Source of the DNA: Nitrosotalea sp964447595 | Lineage (GTDB): Archaea; Thermoproteota; Nitrososphaeria; Nitrososphaerales; Nitrosopumilaceae | Assembly: GCA_964447595.1 (NCBI GenBank) | Contig: CAYUTC010000066.1 | Span: forward strand, 1 to 8,801 | Reading direction: 5' to 3' | DNA length: 8,801 nucleotides | Shown: piece after piece, positions 1 through 4,723 of the stretch | How positions within the stretch are numbered: position 1 is the first letter of the stretch | Layout of the letters: each line of letters starts with the position of its first letter | Position numbers and translations under genes: made by a program | Notes under the pieces: generated by a model | Told to the model about the DNA's origin: nothing | The model's input: only the letters and a program-made list of their open reading frames with translations | Database searches by the model: none

Positions 1-61
1 ATAAAAAAATTATCTATGATCGATTTTTGTAGATATCAGGCAACACAAGCAAAAAACTTGC

Positions 62-103
62 GAAAATATTTTCTATAGATCTTGTATGTGATCATAGAAA
101 ATA
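62..103. repeat. AT-rich inverted repeat (hairpin) in left flank
   Basis: The left arm at 67-81 pairs with the right arm at 90-103 over 14 bp with one bulged A and an 8-nt loop. The left end also holds a perfect 12-bp palindrome, GAAAATATTTTC, at 62-73. It lies outside the putative element, on the 3' side of the tRNA. It could be a terminator for a gene to the left of the window or a protein-binding site. No coding region is supported in 1-265; an open frame at 164-388 only reads across the tRNA gene. Confidence 0.5.
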
Positions 104-216
104 TACGCCATTCTTAAATAATGAAATGTTTGCCTTTTCCTTCTCAAACCGTCTGGGAGAGTTGTGAAGATCTGTCTCTATTATATCCTAAGGCCTCCTT
201 TTGAATTAAAGGACTT

Positions 217-224
217 GAAAAAAG
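217..224 (-). terminator. T6 terminator downstream of the tRNA gene
   Basis: A run of six A on the plus strand (218-223) gives TTTTTT on the tRNA-sense strand, about 43 nt past the tRNA 3' end. Oligo-T runs on the sense strand are the normal archaeal termination signal. The function is inferred from position and composition. Confidence 0.4.
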
Positions 225-265
225 ATGTCCAAATTTGTTCATTGGGTTTCGAATCAGAGCATGTA

Positions 266-359
266 TACCGGGGGTGGGTTTCGAACCCACGACCTCCAGA
301 TTATGAGTATTACCCTTTATTGTGGACTGGCACTCTAGGCCAGGCTGAGCTACCCCGGC
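266..359 (-). tRNA. tRNA-Met type (anticodon CAT) with a putative 18-nt intron
   Basis: On the minus strand G1 is at 359 and the discriminator A73 at 266. The 7-bp acceptor (359-353 with 273-267) closes with a terminal G-T pair. The D-arm is GCTC/GAGT with GG in the loop. The T-arm (290-274) is GTGGG, a TTCGAAA loop, then CCCAC. The gene is 94 nt. Removing 18 nt (326-309) yields a 76-nt tRNA with a perfect five-pair anticodon stem CCAGA/TCTGG and the loop CTCATAA, anticodon CAT at 305-303. This puts the intron between positions 30 and 31 rather than the canonical 37/38. The stem lacks the three G-C pairs of an initiator, so elongator Met is favoured; Ile2 with a modified C34 cannot be excluded. 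CCA is not encoded. The 5' half doubles as the left att core. Confidence 0.88.
309..326 (-). other. putative non-canonical tRNA intron (position 30/31)
   Basis: These 18 nt interrupt the anticodon stem after G30. Only their removal restores A31 opposite T39 and a 7-nt loop with anticodon CAT. Thaumarchaeal tRNAs are known to carry introns at non-canonical positions, cut by the archaeal splicing endonuclease at bulge-helix-bulge structures. I could not draw a clean bulge-helix-bulge by eye, so the exact junctions are inferred from the mature stem. Confidence 0.65.
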
Positions 360-361
360 AC
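334..361. repeat. attL core: 28-bp direct repeat, left copy
   Basis: These 28 bp match 8741-8768 at 27 positions in the same orientation (the only difference is G339 against A8746). They cover the 5' acceptor strand, the D-loop and the first two bases of the 3' D-stem strand of the tRNA, plus two bases before G1. A tRNA-derived direct repeat bounding a segment with an integrase gene next to it is the signature of site-specific integration. Confidence 0.75.
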
Positions 362-380
362 GTGGGGGCTAGCATGGCAT

Positions 381-390
381 CATATTAATT
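381..390 (-). promoter_or_regulatory. TATA-like box supplied by the element to the tRNA gene
   Basis: The minus strand reads AATTAATATG here, centred about 26 nt upstream of tRNA G1, the expected archaeal TATA-to-start distance. The site lies inside the element, so it would have replaced the tRNA's original promoter on integration. This is inferred from spacing and composition. Confidence 0.45.
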
Positions 391-402
391 CCTTTTTTGT
401 AA

Positions 403-428
403 GATCACTTTGCCGTTTGGAAGTGATC
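403..428. repeat. 8-bp perfect inverted repeat beside attL
   Basis: GATCACTT at 403-410 and AAGTGATC at 421-428 form a perfect 8-bp stem around a 10-nt loop. It lies between the integrase stop and the att core. On the integrase-sense strand it is followed by an A-rich rather than T-rich stretch, so it does not look like an archaeal terminator. A binding site for the recombinase or an accessory factor is possible. Confidence 0.45.
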
Positions 429-479
429 CCATGAACAACCAGCCTTGTGAAATCAATTGTTCTGCATCATCGCTTGTGG

Positions 480-1442
480 CTACTCTCTGCTTTGGGTATT
501 GCCGATGCCAAGAATCTTGAGCATCTCTTGCACCCTGTCAGGGGCAGCTGTGTCGATTGCCTGATGAAGGTGTTCTTTTTGATTCAATATTGCGTCTGGT
601 TGTTTTGTCTCAATGTCCAGAAATTCTACACATCTTTGAAATGCGTCTCGCATCTCCTTCAGAAGAGAATCTGGCAGCCTGCTCTTATTTGTAGTGTATT
701 TTGCTTCGATTGATCCCTTGTGTCCCATGAAGAAGCCTCGAAAGTCGTGCGCAATCTTTCCGCGTGATTCGGCTATGAGTAGTTGTGTGTCAAAAAAAGC
801 ACGTAACACATACGGCCTCCAGCCAAATCTTGGCCTGAACGATGCTCTCATAAGGTCTGTGATTTGTTTTGTTGGCAGGAATTTTTTGTCCTGATTGTTG
901 CGCCTCCCATAACTGTGATCCATGTCAGGCGCCATTACAGGCGAGTCTGCATTAAGTGCGTCACCTTTGACGAGTCTGTCGTTCAGATATGCAAGCAGTC
1001 TTTGAGTCCCCATCGGTGTAAGGAAGGTAAAGTACTGGTGCCTTGCCTTTGACAGACCTTTTCTGACGATGACCATTGTAGGAATCTGCAAGCACCTTAC
1101 CAGCCCTTGTTGAATAACAAGGTCGGGAAGATCTTTCATTGTAAGACCATCTGTCGCATCGTCGTTTCCAAGTACTTGCGGTCTCAGGCCCGACTTGCAG
1201 ATCAACGATTCTATTGCAGCCACCCTTAGGTTTGCCCTGCTGAACATTTCTGCAAGTTCTTCCGGCTCGGGAACCTTCTCGTTTTCCAGCGTTGGTGTCG
1301 AGTCTACGTCTCCAACCTTTATTCTCCTGGATATTCTTATCTCGGAGTGTTCAAGCCAACTTTTCACCGCTGTAATTATCGACTGTATGTAACTTGGAGC
1401 CTTTCCCTCTTCTTTCATCGCAGTCACATAGTCCTCAATCAT
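480..1442 (-). CDS. tyrosine recombinase (integrase), N-terminally truncated
   Basis: This 320-aa protein is a site-specific tyrosine recombinase of thaumarchaeal type. It would integrate or excise the element by strand exchange at the tRNA att core. Residues 1-45 are the second half of a SAM-like core-binding domain. The catalytic domain shows R87 in GLRPQ, a lysine candidate at 128 or 132, R214 in YVLR (a Y-x-x-R form of the usual H-x-x-R), H241 in MGHKG and the nucleophile Y249 in AKYTT, followed by a basic tail. The frame stays open upstream of the first Met and reads DVRTLTN, as expected inside this family, then hits TAA at 1464-1466. The first helices of the core-binding domain are therefore missing. 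The gene starts 5 bp after the DUF1697 stop and could be co-transcribed. It may be impaired or inactive. Confidence 0.85.
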   Translation of the reverse strand: MIEDYVTAMKEEGKAPSYIQSIITAVKSWLEHSEIRISRRIKVGDVDSTPTLENEKVPEPEELAEMFSRANLRVAAIESLICKSGLRPQVLGNDDATDGLTMKDLPDLVIQQGLVRCLQIPTMVIVRKGLSKARHQYFTFLTPMGTQRLLAYLNDRLVKGDALNADSPVMAPDMDHSYGRRNNQDKKFLPTKQITDLMRASFRPRFGWRPYVLRAFFDTQLLIAESRGKIAHDFRGFFMGHKGSIEAKYTTNKSRLPDSLLKEMRDAFQRCVEFLDIETKQPDAILNQKEHLHQAIDTAAPDRVQEMLKILGIGNTQSRE

Positions 1443-1447
1443 GTTGG

Positions 1448-2008
1448 TCAGCGTCCTGACGTCTTATTAAATTGGATTGAATTTGCAATATCGCAAAGAG
1501 TTGATACCGTCTTCCAGTTTCGTGTTGTTGCCGTAACCTTAAACTTTCTTTCAAAAAAGGTATTACTCAATTTACTTTTTCCATACCCATTGGGGCAGAA
1601 GAGGTAGATCTGCTTGTCATGGATAGAAAATCCTTCTGACTTTTCTTTTAATTTGTTTATTTCATCTGCCTGTATTCTACTTGATATGTCGGACATGAAA
1701 GTAACGTGGAGCTTGTGTGAGTCCTTGTTACGAAATGGGTTGTTTTCAATCACTGCCTGAAACTCATTTTTTGTTCTGATTAAAACAGATACATCAAACT
1801 TGAAGTATTGTTTAATTTTTGCCTCAATCCTGCCTGTCAGTTTAGTTGTATTTGTGTCAGGATATTGAAAGACAACATTGCCACTCTGAATGTATGTACT
1901 CACAGACTTGAATCCCAAAGATTCGTAGAGTTTTTTCAATTCCGCCATACTCACTTTTTTCTGTCCACTTACGTTTATTCCACGTAACAGCGAAATGTAA
2001 GTATTCAT
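1448..2008 (-). CDS. DUF1697 family protein
   Basis: The 186-aa product has the DUF1697 signature: LLRGINV at 7-13, the MAELKKL helix, TYIQSGNVVF at 38-47 and the C-terminal block YGKSKLSN through ATTRNWKTV at 142-168. The family is a small alpha/beta protein of unknown biochemical function, commonest in bacteria and sporadic in archaea. The start at 2008 is chosen because families begin M-x-TYI-x-LLRGIN; in-frame Met codons at 2020 and 2044 would add an atypical extension. TTTTATTG at 2033-2040 sits about 28 nt upstream, giving a leaderless start. The last dozen residues go beyond the usual family end, and the stop is supplied by integrase-derived sequence read in another frame. It is probably acquired cargo that landed in the integrase gene or was joined to it by a deletion. 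Confidence 0.88.
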   Translation of the reverse strand: MNTYISLLRGINVSGQKKVSMAELKKLYESLGFKSVSTYIQSGNVVFQYPDTNTTKLTGRIEAKIKQYFKFDVSVLIRTKNEFQAVIENNPFRNKDSHKLHVTFMSDISSRIQADEINKLKEKSEGFSIHDKQIYLFCPNGYGKSKLSNTFFERKFKVTATTRNWKTVSTLCDIANSIQFNKTSGR

Positions 2009-2032
2009 GACAAATCTTTCCATAAGTATGGC

Positions 2033-2040
2033 AATAAAAT
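2033..2040 (-). promoter_or_regulatory. TATA box for the DUF1697 gene
   Basis: TTTTATTG on the minus strand is centred about 28 nt before the ATG at 2008, consistent with leaderless transcription. A second AT-rich stretch at 2043-2053 could serve a longer transcript. Confidence 0.4.
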
Positions 2041-2078
2041 TCAAAATAAAAAGTTAGGGTACGTGTATTACAGTGATC

Positions 2079-2234
2079 TCATTTTGATTTCTTCTCATAT
2101 ACATCAATAAGATGATCTAACACCTGTGTGTGATACATCTGATAGCCTTTTTTGCGCATCTCTTTGGCCAGTTTAAGAAACCTTTCGTATGCCTCGGTTC
2201 GTATTGTAAGCGTGCGGTATTCTTTTCTTGCCAA
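2079..2234 (-). CDS. small ribbon-helix-helix-like DNA-binding protein
   Basis: This 51-aa product begins at a TTG codon. Its layout is a basic N-terminus with a beta strand (RKEYRTLTIRT), a helix (YERFLKLAKEMRKKG), a turn, and a second helix (TQVLDHLIDVYEKK). That order and size fit the ribbon-helix-helix fold, whose dimers bind DNA through the paired strands. It is paralogous to the 52-aa protein at 5291-5449, sharing RKEY-K/R-T-x-T at the same place and a KKSK end, which strongly supports both being real. No in-frame ATG lies upstream; TTTAATTGATAAT at 2257-2269 is about 28 nt before the TTG, supporting a leaderless TTG start. The likely role is a repressor or copy-control factor of the element; the target is unknown. 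Confidence 0.72.
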   Translation of the reverse strand: MARKEYRTLTIRTEAYERFLKLAKEMRKKGYQMYHTQVLDHLIDVYEKKSK

Positions 2235-2256
2235 TAGTACTATAATATGTACTGTA

Positions 2257-2269
2257 TTATCAATTAAAC
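2257..2269 (-). promoter_or_regulatory. TATA-like box for the 51-aa ribbon-helix-helix gene
   Basis: The minus strand reads TTTAATTGATAAT, centred about 28 nt upstream of the TTG start at 2234. The spacing fits leaderless archaeal transcription and supports the non-ATG start. Confidence 0.4.
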
Positions 2270-2354
2270 ATCAGGCAACAAAATTACAGAAAAATGTTAT
2301 TAGATATTTTTAGTGTAGTTAGATATTCATTTAAAATATTAATACCATACAAAA

Positions 2355-3185
2355 ATGTTGAAAAAACTACTGGCTATTTTCTTTATCTTATCGTTCATTG
2401 TGATTATTCCAAATAATGCATATGGTAACCCTTCTGTTGAAAGTCCCAACGGTGTTTACATGCTTAAAGGTAATTTTATGCCAGTAAATTATTACGGACA
2501 GGCTCAACAGATCTTTAAAATTCCTTACACCATAGTTAATGGTACGGTTGAAGATGTAACTGTAGACCAACAATCGTTCTCAATACTAGTAAAAATAAAA
2601 TCCGACAGCATTGATGATGGATTTTTTATAATAACTATACCAAGAAATCTGTTGGATGTTAGTCCGTTAGATGATAATACATTTAACGTGTTTATTGATG
2701 GACTGCAGGTTATTTATTCAGATATTTCAATGAACGCCTGCTCTAAAACCATTTCTATACCATTTCATCATAATACTAGCAAAATTGAGATAATTGGAAA
2801 TGGCAAAGGAAGATCATTCGCAGGATCTAAGGTGTTGCCTGCTTATTTTGTTACAAAAATGAATAATTCAACTGGGAAAGAAATTATTTCAATAAATGGA
2901 TGCATTGCACTTAACATGGATGAAAATAATGTAAAGATTGAAATTTTAAATCCCAAGGGAACAATCTACAAAGAGACTTCAATAGTTCCTAACATTAATG
3001 GGACATTTTCATCCAGTTTTATTCTAGATGATCCTAAAATAAATGATAATTATACTACAAAGATAATCTATGGAAATTATGTCACAATGAATACATTCTC
3101 CATTCCAGAATTTCCTCTTGCAATTCCTATTCTAGTGATCAGTATTGTATCAACAATTCTGTTTTACAGGATAAAACCTGAATAA
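2355..3185 (+). CDS. exported surface protein with PEF-CTERM-like anchor
   Basis: The 276-aa product has a signal peptide (KK, then a hydrophobic core to about 18, cleavage near A22-Y-G24). A beta-rich domain follows at about 50-150, with the pattern IPYTIVNGTVEDVTVD ... ITIPRNLLD ... FNVFIDG seen in many thaumarchaeal surface proteins, and then a second beta-sandwich-like region at 190-248. The C-terminus is PEF (251-253), a transmembrane helix at about 254-271 and then R272. This is the archaeal PEF-CTERM arrangement, recognised by an archaeosortase for anchoring. Several N-x-S/T sequons suggest glycosylation. The DNA is clearly AT-richer than the integrase gene. AT-rich boxes lie at 2319-2340, but none fits a start at 2355 perfectly. 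It is probably a surface or S-layer-associated protein; ligand unknown. Confidence 0.82.
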   Translation: MLKKLLAIFFILSFIVIIPNNAYGNPSVESPNGVYMLKGNFMPVNYYGQAQQIFKIPYTIVNGTVEDVTVDQQSFSILVKIKSDSIDDGFFIITIPRNLLDVSPLDDNTFNVFIDGLQVIYSDISMNACSKTISIPFHHNTSKIEIIGNGKGRSFAGSKVLPAYFVTKMNNSTGKEIISINGCIALNMDENNVKIEILNPKGTIYKETSIVPNINGTFSSSFILDDPKINDNYTTKIIYGNYVTMNTFSIPEFPLAIPILVISIVSTILFYRIKPE

Positions 3186-3275
3186 AAAATGGAGGTTGGT
3201 GCCCGGTAAAACAGTTCTGGCGACAACCCCCGGACCCGCTACATCTGTTGTTACGAATCTTGTCTTAATTCTAGC

Positions 3276-3325
3276 AAAAAAATTAGAAAAGGGGTCTTGC
3301 AGCCGTCCCTGTGGCTTACTGCCGT
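3276..3325. repeat. dispersed repeat, copy A
   Basis: The core 3289-3325 matches 8675-8711 at 34 of 37 positions, and all three differences are transitions. A longer alignment, 3276-3323 with 8662-8709, keeps 40 of 48. Both copies are in the same orientation and follow the stop codon of an exported-protein gene, by 90 bp here and 14 bp for copy B. Confidence 0.7.
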
Positions 3326-3345
3326 TCATGTCTGGTTCCCATCTG

Positions 3346-3423
3346 TTACGTACTCGCGCAAACCTTTGGGCCCAGTCCATTTTTGTACTTAATCGAGGAC
3401 CCGCAGGATTTTTTGCGAGTCAT
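3346..3423 (-). CDS. possible 25-aa basic micro-ORF
   Basis: An ATG at 3423 opens a 25-codon frame ending in TAA at 3346-3348. The peptide is short and basic (MTRKKSCGSSIKYKNG and on), with two cysteines at 7 and 22. A TATA-like CTAAATAC is centred near 3449, about 26 nt upstream, the spacing expected of a leaderless archaeal transcript. No family is recognised. Chance occurrence is a real possibility; only the promoter spacing favours it. Confidence 0.2.
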   Translation of the reverse strand: MTRKKSCGSSIKYKNGLGPKVCAST

Positions 3424-3458
3424 TGCAGTGGCAAACGGCAAACTAGTATTTAGCTGTT

Positions 3459-3704
3459 TTGGGAAACCGGTTTGCACAAGTTGATCCAAGGATCGATGGG
3501 TATGATCCAACCAGATCAAATACAACCTTGACTGTCTATTTCTTGGTGTCCCAGTACATTCGGGTAAGAAAGATAGATAGCAAGACTGCTGTAATTGCGA
3601 AAGACAGGGCTATTTTTGACGTTCCGGTATACAGGGAAAAGGAGTATGATTACGATGAATCCGACGGGGTTATAGACGAATACGAGTCTGTAGTTGCTTG
3701 CTAG
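3459..3704 (+). CDS. hypothetical acidic protein, uncertain start
   Basis: An 81-codon frame with protein-like codon use ends at 3704. The only early start is TTG at 3459, since no in-frame ATG exists and a stop lies at 3444-3446, so it may be the 3' part of a truncated gene. The first two thirds look beta-rich (VYFLVSQYIRVRKIDSKTAV). The tail is strongly acidic (EKEYDYDESDG ... IDEYES). It converges with the 33-aa ORF at 3717-3818, 12 bp away, whose product carries similar EYD and DEYD segments. No known domain is recognised. Confidence 0.35.
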   Translation: MGNRFAQVDPRIDGYDPTRSNTTLTVYFLVSQYIRVRKIDSKTAVIAKDRAIFDVPVYREKEYDYDESDGVIDEYESVVAC

Positions 3705-3716
3705 GACGTTTCTAGC

Positions 3717-3818
3717 CTATTTATCATACTCGTCGTTGTTAGGGTTTTCTTGGTCAGCGTGATTGTCATTGTCGTATTCCTCTTTAGTCTTGTCCGGGTC
3801 GCCATCTCTGTGTCCCAT
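3717..3818 (-). CDS. small acidic protein (33 aa), leaderless
   Basis: ATG at 3818 opens a 33-aa frame closing at TAG (3717-3719). The product is very hydrophilic and acidic, rich in D, N and E (MGHRDGDPDKTKEEYDNDN and on) and probably disordered. A strong TATA box, TTTTTATA, at 3842-3849 is centred 27 nt upstream of the ATG, the position expected for a leaderless archaeal mRNA. This is the main reason to accept it as a gene. The family is not recognised. Confidence 0.42.
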   Translation of the reverse strand: MGHRDGDPDKTKEEYDNDNHADQENPNNDEYDK

Positions 3819-3841
3819 ATCTAGGCTAGCGTGATTTCTTC

Positions 3842-3849
3842 TATAAAAA
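3842..3849 (-). promoter_or_regulatory. TATA box for the 33-aa ORF
   Basis: TTTTTATA on the minus strand is centred 27 nt from the ATG at 3818. It lies between the small gene and the remnant ORF upstream of it. Confidence 0.45.
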
Positions 3850-3861
3850 TATCAAGATGTG

Positions 3862-4020
3862 TCAAAAAGCTAGACTCATACAATGACTTGGTACTCTCCC
3901 ATCTTCCCGAACCCGATACAATACAGGTTCATTTTTTGGATTCCATATATGTCGCAAAGCTCTATTCTCGCATTCCTCTACTATTGAGGGTGTAATTAAA
4001 ATATGAAACGTATCATGAAG
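3862..4020 (-). pseudogene. 5'-truncated ORF remnant, family unknown
   Basis: A 52-codon open stretch between TAG (4021-4023) and TGA (3862-3864) has protein-like composition but no usable early start codon. It reads LHDTFHILITPSIVEECEN ... NPKNEPVLYRVREDGRVP and on. The pattern of a hydrophobic strand followed by SIVEECEN resembles the first strand and helix of many small alpha/beta proteins, but I do not recognise the family. An ATG in another frame at about 4038 (MSYTVSFMIRF) could be its original start after a frameshift. It is probably a degraded gene. Confidence 0.35.
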
Positions 4021-4154
4021 CTAACAGTATAAGACATTAAAACAAAGCAGGAAATTCGGCAGTTTACCTTGAAAATCTTATATGACTGTCTGCTCGTTCT
4101 TTTGCATGGATATTTTTTGTATAGATGTCAAAACTTTGAATTTCACACTCTTTT

Positions 4155-4163
4155 CATATAATC
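4155..4163 (+). promoter_or_regulatory. TATA box of the 4210-5236 operon
   Basis: CATATAATC is centred about 26 nt upstream of roughly position 4185, giving a leader of about 25 nt that contains a Shine-Dalgarno site. The rest of 4021-4209 is AT-rich and shows no other supported feature. Confidence 0.5.
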
Positions 4164-4199
4164 AGAAAAAGCTTTTGCTTTCAAAAATCAATTATTCAA

Positions 4200-4205
4200 G
4201 AGGTG
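4200..4205 (+). promoter_or_regulatory. Shine-Dalgarno site of the 168-aa gene
   Basis: GAGGTG is a 6-base match to the archaeal 16S anti-Shine-Dalgarno sequence, 4 nt before the ATG at 4210. Such a clear site is unusual in this window, where most starts look leaderless, and it fixes the start codon. Confidence 0.65.
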
Positions 4206-4209
4206 GCAC

Positions 4210-4716
4210 ATGTACCGAGTAACCAAAATTCCAATTAAACAACATCCAAGTGATCTTTATTTCAGAATAGCGACAACAGATTTGATTAATTTAGCCAGAA
4301 AAGAAATTCATGTTGTTACAGGCGAATTCAGTATCCTCTACTTTTCGGACATACGTGAAGCATTCAGAGAGGCAATTCAAAACAGAGATATTTCTGTGCA
4401 GGCATATCTTGGAAAATGCGATGTAGATACGACGAACTTGGCCATTGTCAACAACATGACTGTGTATCGTGGCAAAAAAATGCCAAAAAATGGAGACCAC
4501 TACCTGATTGTTGATCGAAAACACGTCATAGTTTCAGAGAAACATAAACCATATGCTGTAGGACAGAGACATGGTTACATGATACCAGATAATGAAGAAT
4601 TTGCATCAGAAAAATTATCTGATTTTGATTCATTAGTTGATGAGCTTCCAGCCACTACAAAACCTATTGATTTTGATAAAAGAGCACGAGCATTAATCGC
4701 TAGCATTTACAGCTAA
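4210..4716 (+). CDS. degenerate phospholipase-D-like domain protein
   Basis: The 168-aa protein has one phospholipase-D-like half-domain. It shows a helix-strand pair in which a conserved basic region follows LINLAR (LINLARKEIHVVTGEF, 25-40), then YFSDIREAFREAIQNRDISVQAYLG (44-68), then the strand region DHYLIVDRKHVIVSE (96-110). The last part sits where H-x-K-x4-D would be, but only H97 and D102 remain, with no lysine and shortened spacing. It is therefore likely non-catalytic, like the sensor or ligand-binding PLD-like domains attached to some archaeal regulators. The C-terminal 40 residues are unassigned. It is the first gene of an operon with the 170-aa gene 7 bp downstream. Family assignment is by fold-pattern only; function unknown. 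Confidence 0.6.
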   Translation: MYRVTKIPIKQHPSDLYFRIATTDLINLARKEIHVVTGEFSILYFSDIREAFREAIQNRDISVQAYLGKCDVDTTNLAIVNNMTVYRGKKMPKNGDHYLIVDRKHVIVSEKHKPYAVGQRHGYMIPDNEEFASEKLSDFDSLVDELPATTKPIDFDKRARALIASIYS

Positions 4717-4723
4717 GAACAGT

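Larger units (their letters stand above)
3186..3458. other. non-coding or decayed segment carrying dispersed-repeat copy A
   Basis: No convincing gene fills this stretch. Open frames exist on both strands (3196-3453 plus; 3150-3380 minus), but their composition is odd and neither resembles a family I know. The segment is GC-richer than the genes beside it and contains a repeat (3276-3325) found again next to attR. In the minus frame the two copies encode related peptides (SKPQGRLQDPF and SKPQGWLQDPF), with 2 of 8 differences silent, so a decayed gene is possible. A structured RNA or a small non-autonomous insertion is an alternative. Confidence 0.4.

Noticed and set aside
164..388. Open frame of 74 codons on the plus strand
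   Set aside because: It reads through the tRNA gene antisense; the SNPR-containing peptide is the usual spurious translation of tRNA sequence.
694..1607. Plus-strand frames of 60-90 codons across the integrase and DUF1697 region
   Set aside because: All are antisense shadows of two genes with clear family motifs.
3150..3380. 76-codon frame on the minus strand
   Set aside because: It overlaps the 3' end of the PEF-CTERM gene by 36 bp and matches no family I know. The similar peptide in copy B lasts only 19 codons without a start. Kept only as a possible decayed gene in the repeat discussion.
3196..3453. GTG-started 85-codon frame on the plus strand
   Set aside because: The peptide has unusual composition, and between the two repeat copies every difference in this frame changes the amino acid while copy B hits a stop. 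The minus frame fits slightly better, so I treat the segment as repeat or non-coding.
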